Assembly (NCBI RefSeq): GCF_042767895.1
Contig: NC_091568.1
Location: 27,202,283-27,218,485, forward strand
Origin: Penaeus vannamei
Lineage: Eukaryota; Arthropoda; Malacostraca; Decapoda; Penaeidae
Reading direction: 5' to 3'
DNA: 16,203 nucleotides
Shown here piece by piece: positions 10,595-16,203 of this stretch (its first letter is position 1; each line of letters opens with the position of its first letter). A program made the translations under genes and the position numbers. Below the pieces are notes generated by a model, which was not told where the DNA came from, did no database searches, and saw nothing but the letters and a program-made list of their open reading frames with translations.

Positions 10595-11001
10595 TTATAC
10601 ATATATTTACATGTGTGTGTGTGTGTATGCTCAGGAAATCTACGTTGCAGTGGAGAGTAGTCCGGATGCTCTTTTGTTGGCTTATTTCCCTCCCCACCAA
10701 GAAACGCCTGTCGCAGTGGGTTGACGGTACCTCGGCTGTATTTCCGTGGCGGAATGACAGACTGCTAAATATATATACGTCCTTATATTTATATAAGTAT
10801 AGTACATATATATACATATTTACATGTATACGTATATATATATTCATTTATGCGTATACATATATACATCTAGATATTTATAGATGCATGTATGTGTACA
10901 TAAAGATAGATTGATAGATATAATATATATTTGTGTGTGTAAGTCTCTCTCTCCCTCCCTCTAACTCTAATAATATATGTGTGTGCGTAAGTGTGTGTGC
11001 T
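10595..11001. repeat. Spacer and minus-unit microsatellite tail
   Basis: 10625-10765 is non-repetitive (GAAATCTACGTTGCAGTGG, CGCCTGTCGCAGTGGGTTG) with no convincing coding frame. 10800-11001 is a direct repeat of 6204-6418 and is the tail of the next minus-strand unit. Confidence 0.65.
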
Positions 11002-11217
11002 CCAGTTTAGTTTAGTGGGCAGAAGAAAGACTGCAAGTAAAGACTATTAACCTAACAATAGTAGAGACTAGAAATGCAGCGTTGCCAACGACCTTCAGAC
11101 TCCGTCTTATCTGTGTACCAGTGTTTGACCTTGGCACTGGCATATATCTGGCACTGGAGACTGATGGATTGGCGTGCGATGAACGGACACCAGAGTCACT
11201 GAATAAAATACTCAACA
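11002..11217 (-). repeat. SINE-like body, uninterrupted copy
   Basis: CCAGTTTAGTTTAGTGGGC, CTGCAAGTAAAGACTATTAA, GCAGCGTTGCCAACGACC, GTGTACCAGTGTTTGACC and GGCACTGGCATATATCTGG up to the tRNA. It serves as the empty-site reference for the insertion at 6479-8031. Confidence 0.85.
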
Positions 11218-11291
11218 TGGCCCGTAAGGGGATCGAACCCTCGACATCCGCGTTATTAGCACGGCGCTCTAACCAACTGAGCTAACAGGCC
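11218..11291 (-). tRNA. tRNA-Ile(AAU), cloverleaf intact, minus strand
   Basis: The 74-nt sequence is the same as the 4525 copy: acceptor GGCCTGT/ACGGGCC, A box TAGCTCAGTTGG, anticodon loop CTAATAA with a fully paired stem, B box GGTTCGATCC and discriminator A. On the minus strand a T-run (AAAA on plus, 11205-11208) follows after 9 nt. The immediate upstream flank is largely deleted compared with 4433-4524 (GTACTTCTAATGAGAGTC then TTTCTCATAGTGAACTATC), so any external promoter contribution differs from the other copies. Confidence 0.8.
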
Positions 11292-11790
11292 CGTACTTCT
11301 AATGAGAGTCTTTCTCATAGTGAACTATCAGAAGGATCATATCAGGACAGAGCATAATAAATTCACTTTGTTTATCATTTCAAATGCACATATACCTTAG
11401 GCAGTTTATCCTAAATGTTTTCAACTCCCATAACCATGATATATAAGAAAAAAATCTAATATTTACTTATGTACACACATATATATATGTAAACATATTT
11501 ACATATATAAATGATATATATGGGTGTGTATATATATGCATATATATGTATATATATATACATATATACATATGAACACAAGCACAAACGTAATAATTTG
11601 TACACAAAAGCAAAAAGGAAAACAATCACAATAAATGAAGGAAATGAACTCTCTTCAAGAGTTCCTCTCCAGACGTATGATTAACCAAGAGTCTTTTATC
11701 ATTTGTCTGAAGAGGATCTCGTAAAGGGTTCGAAACGTTACACTTTATTTTGATTTCCATTGTGACTCTTTTCCTCTTCATACATATATA
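11292..11790 (-). repeat. Pre-tRNA flank and module B copy 3
   Basis: ATCATATCAGGACAGAGC, TTTATCATTTCAAATGCA and GGCAGTTTATCCTAAATG match 8340-8460, with shortening. CATA/TATG sequence follows at 11465-11575. Module B is about 11630-11779 (AGACGTATGATTAACCAAG, GTTCGAAACGTTACAC), bounded by GAAGAGGA at 11709 and TTCCTCTTC at 11771-11779, so the stem ends are kept. Confidence 0.75.
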
Positions 11791-12128
11791 CATATATATA
11801 CATACATACATAATTATGCATATGTGTATATGAATATATATATATATATATATACATATGTATACATATACATATATACATATACATATGCATATATAAT
11901 ATATATATATATTCATATAAATATGTATTGCTATATATATATGTATATATACATATATATATACAAATGTATACAACATTTTGTATATATATTTAATATA
12001 TATACACATACACACACATACACACAGAAACACACACCGCACACACACGCGCGTGTGTTTGTGTGTGTGTATACACGACATGTATACATACACAACACAT
12101 ATATATGTATATATATACATGTGTATCG

Positions 12129-12218
<90 letters not shown>

Positions 12219-12265
12219 ATGTACATGCATGTGCGTATATGTACATATATAATTGTGTATGAGCT
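11791..12265 (-). repeat. Microsatellite tail, inverted match to 25-640
   Basis: CATA/TATG sequence, CACACACCGCACACACACG and GTGTATACACGACATGTATA, then (TA)n about 12136-12214 and AAACATGTACATGCATGTG. In reverse this matches the opening of the window. No gene. Confidence 0.8.
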
Positions 12266-12512
12266 CCAGTTATTTAGTTTAGTGGGCGGAAGGGAGGCTG
12301 CAAGCAAAGACTGTTAAGCTAACAATAGTAGAGGCTTGAAATGCAGCGTCTCCGTCTTGTCTGTGTACCAGTATTTGATCTTGGCACTGGCATATATCTG
12401 GCACTGGAGCCTCGTGGTTTTGCCTGCGATAAACCGATACTTGAGGCATTCTATCAAAATCATGCTCCTTGGCCTGTAAGGGGATCGAACCCTCGACATC
12501 CGCGTTATTAGC
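12266..12512 (-). repeat. SINE-like body fused to tRNA-Ile 3' half, copy 2
   Basis: The body is 12266-12469. The tRNA 3' half is 12470-12512, truncated inside the anticodon arm at the same base as the 5458 copy, then CTGGTGGGTGTGCTACACAG. The acceptor GGCCTGT shows the same A-for-G change relative to intact copies. Confidence 0.8.
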
Positions 12513-13229
12513 TGGTGGGTGTGCTACACAGGGGCAGGAGAATATATGAAAATTTTGAGCTAGCTTAACTAGTAACAAAGAAAAACAAGTCAAAGCGTAA
12601 TAAGCACGATAAAGTGTATTAGTAATGACCAATGAGACATTTTTCATGGTGGGGTACCCCTGCTAGGGCAAAAATAGGGGCATCAAAATATTATGCTAGA
12701 TCAGCTCATGGTGTAACAACTTCAGACTGGCTTCAAATTCATCAGTAAGGCCCATTTTATCAGAAATAAGTTGTGACTCATTTTTAGTGGTGGGGGATTC
12801 GAGCCAGACACCTCATGCGTAATACTCCATATCATCATCCTGATCTGACCTCACCTCACTCACTCCATGGCTCGTCCTCAGACTCGATCAGTTCATCCAG
12901 TTCATCTGGATTTTCTGGGTCTGAGTCCATGTCATCACTACCAGTGATGATGCAATAAACAAAAACTATACTTGAGTGGAACTATAAAGATGTTGATTTT
13001 CAGATATTGATTGATATCATAAGGTTACATCTATTCTCCATCAGCTGATGCTAGCTACTACGATAGGAAATAGAATATTGAGTATGCACTTATGAATACG
13101 AGATATATATTCATACACACATAAACTGAAGGAGATAGAGAGGGGGGAGAGAGAAGGAGAGAGAGTGATAAATATATACACATATGTGTGTGTATGTGCA
13201 CATATACACATATGTGTATATATATGCAT

Positions 13230-13306
<77 letters not shown>

Positions 13307-13383
13307 CATTTATATATATACATATATATATAACCTTGGAGCTGACATATATCTAGCACTGAAGCCTGATGGATTCACGCTCT
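12513..13383 (-). repeat. Inverted copy of 4620-5457
   Basis: CAAAGAAAAACAAGTCAAAG, CTACGATAGGAAATAGAATA and CACTTATGAATACGAGATAT are shared landmarks. A GA-rich tract (13125-13167) corresponds to the CT-rich 4815-4850. (TA)n is at 13240-13290. The end ACCTTGGAGCTGACATATAT...GATTCACGC (13334-13381) is the truncated body seen at 4620-4692. It abuts the foldback copy directly. Confidence 0.75.
12856..12975 (-). pseudogene. Acidic coding-like fragment, better preserved copy
   Basis: One minus-strand frame reads GSDDMDSDPENPDELDEL then IESEDEPWSE and a TGA stop at 12858-12856. The frame stays open upstream to about 12975 (VYCIITGSDD). A nearby second frame about 12700-12770 reads SDKMGLTDEFEASLKLLHHE then stop. 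These look like scraps of one acidic protein, possibly a transposase N-terminus. No catalytic domain is visible. Confidence 0.4.
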
Positions 13384-13705
13384 CTTGAACGAAAACCATC
13401 TCATCTGGGAAGGCACCTCAGATGTTACGGTTTTCTATTCAGTTCTGAGAAGAATTGAGCACATGCAGAATTAATTGCCTTTGCATCAGATCCTGAGCAA
13501 GAAATAGTCTTCGGCTTATATGCGTTAGAAAAATAATAGAAACCGAATTTATTTTGCTCTGTCCAAACATTTGCAGTCGGAAGGAAGACTGCAAGTAAAG
13601 ACTGTTAAGCAATCAATAGTAAAGGCTAGAAATGCAGCGTTGCCAACGACCTTGAGTCTCCGTCTTGTCTGTGTACAAGTGACTGACCTTGACACTGGCA
13701 TATAA

Positions 13706-13837
<132 letters not shown>

Positions 13838-13888
13838 CACTTGGGCCTGATAGAATGGAGTCCGATGAGGTAAGGTAAGAAATTAGGC

Positions 13889-13932
13889 CGGCAACCGCAA
13901 TCGGCGCTCTAACCAACTGAACCAACAGACGG
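13889..13932 (-). pseudogene. Half-tRNA module in second foldback copy
   Basis: The minus strand reads CGTCTGTTGGTTCAGTTGG then TTAGAGCGCCGATTGCGGTT. The D-arm part matches the tRNA-Ile copies, while GTTGGTTCAG differs from GTTAGCTCAG. The continuation GCCGGCCTAATTTCTTACC is shared with 1378-1395. There is no T arm. Confidence 0.6.
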
Positions 13933-14254
13933 TTATTAATATTTATAGCTTACCATCAACACAGATTACTGCTAGATTGAATCGCAGTAGGATCTCAGGA
14001 CTGGAAATGCTTAGACAGAGCAAAATAAATTCGGTTTCTAACGCATATTAACCGAAGACTAATTATTTCTTGCTCAGGATCTGGCATGTGTTCAAATCTT
14101 CTTAGAACTGAATAGAAAACCGTAGCATCTGAGTTGCCTTCCTAAATAAGATGGGTCTCGTTCAGGAGAGGAAAACGATGAGAAATACGAACAAAGTTTA
14201 TCCTGCTTCGTTTCGGAGGATTTCCTCTTCTGAGCTTTCATCTCGTATATACTC

Positions 14255-14366
14255 CTTGGAGACCACGGAATGCGCTGAAGACCAGTCCGTTGACAACGTG
14301 ATCGGACTCAGGTGGAAGGATAAGAGCTAATCGCAACGAAGAATTGCTAAGGTGTACATGAAGGAA
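14255..14366 (+). repeat. Module A, copy 3
   Basis: CTCCTTGGAGACCACGGAAT, AGTCCGTTGACAACGTGATC and GGTGTACATGAAGGAAAC. It directly abuts the foldback outer end. Relative to the tRNA-bearing strand it is reversed compared with module A at 3421, so the module has been recombined into two element types in opposite orientations. Confidence 0.7.
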
Positions 14367-14643
14367 ACATACTTATACGGTTCTAGGATACTATGTCACG
14401 GGGAAACTATGTCGCGGTCCTAATGTTGCCACATTGCGCTGTGACACAGCGTCCGTTTCGCAAGTGGATAAAATGTCGCGGGGAAGGCACGTTGACATTT
14501 ATGTCAGTACATCGCTGTTCATTGTCGACAGATAAGATTAGGAAGAAGTGTTGAAATTGCAGCGAAAATGATTTAGTATATAGAATACATAATAACTAGT
14601 ATGAGACATAACCATTTTTCTCTCTCTCTCTCTCTCTCTCTAG
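14367..14643. other. Low-copy spacer with ATGTCRCGG motif repeats
   Basis: The motif occurs at about 14393 (TATGTCACGGGGAA), 14408 (TATGTCGCGGTCC) and 14473 (AATGTCGCGGGGAA). A (CT)n tract at 14619-14641 leads into an AG that may be a splice acceptor for the next feature. No open gene. Confidence 0.45.
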
Positions 14644-14737
14644 GTAATGAAATATTTTGTGATGAGCATACCTTTATTGTTCAGTGGGGATCACCATTAC
14701 TTTGGCTATTTGATCCAGATATTGCAAATCTACAAAG
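14644..14737 (+). CDS. Candidate internal coding exon of an unidentified host gene
   Basis: A near-ideal acceptor, T5 plus (CT)n ending TCTCTCTAG at 14643, and a donor, CAAAG|GTATGTTT at 14738, bracket 94 nt. Read with 2 leading bases, the one open frame gives NEIFCDEHTFIVQWGSPLLW then LFDPDIANLQ, 30 codons with a low-bias, non-repeat composition, plus 2 trailing bases. The chemistry (aromatic, Pro and Gly turns) looks like globular protein. I do not recognise the family. The upstream and downstream exons are not in the window. The antisense transposase frame overlaps it only by running past its own homology. The region differs from the surroundings in lacking long TA tracts. Alternative: a chance splice-site pair. 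Confidence 0.4.
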
Positions 14738-14799
14738 GTATGTTTCTAATTTTGTAATAAGGGATTTGATCCTCTTATTTACGAGCTGGTACTTCTGAC

Positions 14800-15704
14800 C
14801 CGAGGGATGCTTCCTGCCAGCTGCAACCTCTGCACTCAGAAAATTCCTCTGGAAGGCGTTCATTGCTGCCTTCTCAAAATCTGTCATTATTGTTACTGGA
14901 TTGCATGATAAACCAGGCGGTATTAGCTTTAACACCTCGTACATTTTATTATATATCTCTTCATTCTTTCCTGACAAAAATGCATAGACGCAAGGATATG
15001 TTATACCACCAAAGTATGCATGGAGTGTGTACTGCTGCTTGTATCCGACAGGGGCCACTTTAAACGTTCCATCACCAAACCAATGACGAGACGGCAAGAA
15101 ATTTCAAATCAGAGTCTGCTGCGAAGATCATCACCCCATCATCTTCATAAGGAATGAAGGCCTCTCCGCTTAACGTTGTCCAAAATGGCTGAAGATCAGA
15201 CACACCTGCCTTTTGCCGCACTCGCCTCAGTGTCCTCTTGATGGCGTCTGCCGTTGTAATAGATGCGCCCAGCCGACTTCAACTCTAGCGTCAAATGTGT
15301 TGACAATATGTGCGATGGGCTCTACTGTTGCGGCAGCACGTTCCTTCATTGCTGCTAGTATCCCCTCCACCTCAGCCTTCCCAGGGACAGCAGGATGTCT
15401 GTGGATGGGGTTTTGCCATTTCACTATTTCCCCATTAACGGTGTGAACCCTGGCACCACAGGTTTTGTCCGCATCTCCACACAACTTTGTCCTGATGGCC
15501 CCTTTCCTTCGTAAAGAGATGCTGGTCAACTCTCAGTTTCACAGTCGCCCGGTATGATGTTATAATGTGACAGACCTCGGGGACATTGACAAGAGAAGGT
15601 GGGAGAAGGTAATCTTCATTCAATCCCTCGTACCATGAAACATGGAGCTCGGGGTAGGGTGGTAATGGAAGCTCGGTTGAGTTTTCTCCATGCTGAATGA
15701 TATC
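14800..15704 (-). pseudogene. FLYWCH zinc finger/MULE-type transposase, frameshifted
   Basis: Mutator-like transposases cut and paste DNA with a DDE catalytic core. The N-terminal part (15704-15471) reads LPLPPYPELHVSWYEGLNED through TKERGHQDKVVWRC. After a frameshift near 15470 it continues DKTCGARVHTVNGEIVKWQ then NPIHRHP. The W-R-C, C-x-A-R and H-x-H spacing fits a FLYWCH finger. EVEGILAAMKERA follows. A second frameshift near 15270 leads to SITTADAIKRTLRRVRQKAG. A third near 15100 opens RHWFGDGTFKVAP, then YTLHAYFGG and IMTDFEKAAMNAF. DGTFK and TDFEKA fit the first two catalytic acidic residues of a MULE core. The third acidic residue, C-terminal helices and any SWIM finger are absent; similarity fades by about 14800. 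At least three frameshifts plus truncation make this a dead copy. Confidence 0.85.
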
Positions 15705-15755
15705 TCACTCTTTGAAAATTCATTATTATAGGAAGATCACGTGTTGAAGCAGTAG
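15705..15755. other. Short spacer between transposase and retroelement relics
   Basis: Stop codons close both neighbours' frames (TGA at 15707-15705 on minus, TAG at 15753 on plus). No terminal repeat of either element is recognisable here. Confidence 0.6.
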
Positions 15756-16203
15756 CGGGTTAGAGCAATTAGGGTAGGTAAGGTCAGTTGGAGGATCCTT
15801 CAGAACTGCAGGGTGTACAGGAGTGCTGAGTTCTGTGGTACTGACCATAGATTGGTTGTGGCTACCCTCCGGGTCGACTTCAAAACTCCCCATCGGTCAA
15901 ATGGTCACCCTAGGGTGTTTCATTTGGACAGGCTGAGGGAGGGGGAGTGTGCCCGCAGGTTTGCTGAGGCAATCTCTGATCGTTTCGCAATGCTTGATGG
16001 TCTGACAGACCCTGTTCTTCTGTGGGATACCTTTAAGCGTGAAACACTTGATGCAGCTCAAGATACGATTGGTGTATGTCCGAGAGCAGTACAGAATTCC
16101 ATCTCGCAGGAGACACTGGAAGCCACAGATGCATGTCGTGCAGTCGTCTGACAGGGGATCGGGAATTGCACCGTTCTCATGTGCGCAGAACTCGGTCCCT
16201 GTT
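15756..16203 (+). pseudogene. Non-LTR retrotransposon ORF fragment (endonuclease end to pre-RT linker)
   Basis: The frame is open from 15756 and runs VSWRILQNCRVYRSAEFCGT, DHRLVVATLRVDF, then FHLDRLREGECARRFAEAIS and LLWDTFKRETLDAAQDTIG to a TGA at 16149-16151. TDHRLV fits the conserved S/T-D-H motif at the C-terminal end of the APE-type endonuclease domain of LINE-like elements. The helical linker before the reverse transcriptase follows. A 1-nt frameshift near 16138 (GTGCAGTCGTCTGAC) breaks the frame; shifted, it continues RLTGDRELHRSHVRRTRSL to the window edge. The N-terminal catalytic part is missing, as expected for a 5'-truncated LINE copy. The rest of the element would lie beyond 16203. 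The clade cannot be fixed from this fragment. Confidence 0.8.

Noticed and set aside
10573..10914. 113-codon plus-strand frame
   Set aside because: It begins in the hairpin and ends in microsatellite. The central 50 codons show no recognisable motif.
12279..12647. 122-codon minus-strand frame, and the related plus-strand frame 5377-5595
   Set aside because: Both read through the chimeric tRNA fragment and the SINE-like body. NADVEGSIPLQ is just the translated tRNA T arm.
12790..12815. B-box-like CTCGAATCCCCC on the minus strand (also near 5168 plus)
   Set aside because: No A box or pairing T stem accompanies it, so a tRNA cannot be supported.
14601..14798. 65-codon plus-strand frame
   Set aside because: As a continuous ORF it includes the (CT)n tract and intron-like sequence. 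Only 14644-14737 is proposed as an exon.

Overview
This is a gene-poor, repeat-saturated stretch of animal nuclear DNA. Very long (TA)n, (CA)n and (TG)n microsatellites, nuclear-type tRNA-Ile cloverleaves, a FLYWCH/MULE transposase relic and a non-LTR retrotransposon relic all point to an invertebrate. The microsatellite load is typical of decapod crustaceans, most likely a penaeid shrimp. That assignment is inference. No complete host protein gene is visible. Most long open frames are translated microsatellites (YIYI, CVCV, HTHT).

Layout. 1-956 is a microsatellite tail after the 3' end of a tRNA-linked repeat. 995-1938 is a foldback element: about 250-280 bp inverted arms around a tRNA-like core and a SINE-like body. 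2211-2690 is a repeat unit with a tRNA-Ile(AAU) copy. 3196-9371 is a large inverted structure whose arms (3196-4694 and 8032-9371) each hold the same modules in mirror order: module A, microsatellite, module B, flank, tRNA-Ile, SINE-like body. Its centre holds a degraded coding-like segment, a chimeric tRNA fragment plus body, a 500-N assembly gap and a precisely bounded 1553-bp LTR-like insertion (6479-8031). 9372-10594 holds a tandem duplication and a strong hairpin. 10800-11790 is another minus-strand tRNA-Ile unit. 11791-13383 mirrors parts of 1-640 and 4694-5703. 13384-14253 is a second foldback copy.

14254-16203 is different: few microsatellites and mostly low-copy-looking sequence. It contains a candidate plus-strand host exon (14644-14737), a frameshifted minus-strand FLYWCH/MULE transposase and a frameshifted plus-strand non-LTR endonuclease-region fragment running off the window.

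The unifying theme is a family of large modular repeats that carry tRNA-Ile-like sequence as cargo together with microsatellite seeds. The tRNA copies keep A and B boxes and a short T-run terminator 9-12 nt downstream. Similarity extends about 90 bp or more upstream of the tRNA and well past the body. A classical SINE, retroposed from a Pol III transcript starting at the tRNA, would not show this.
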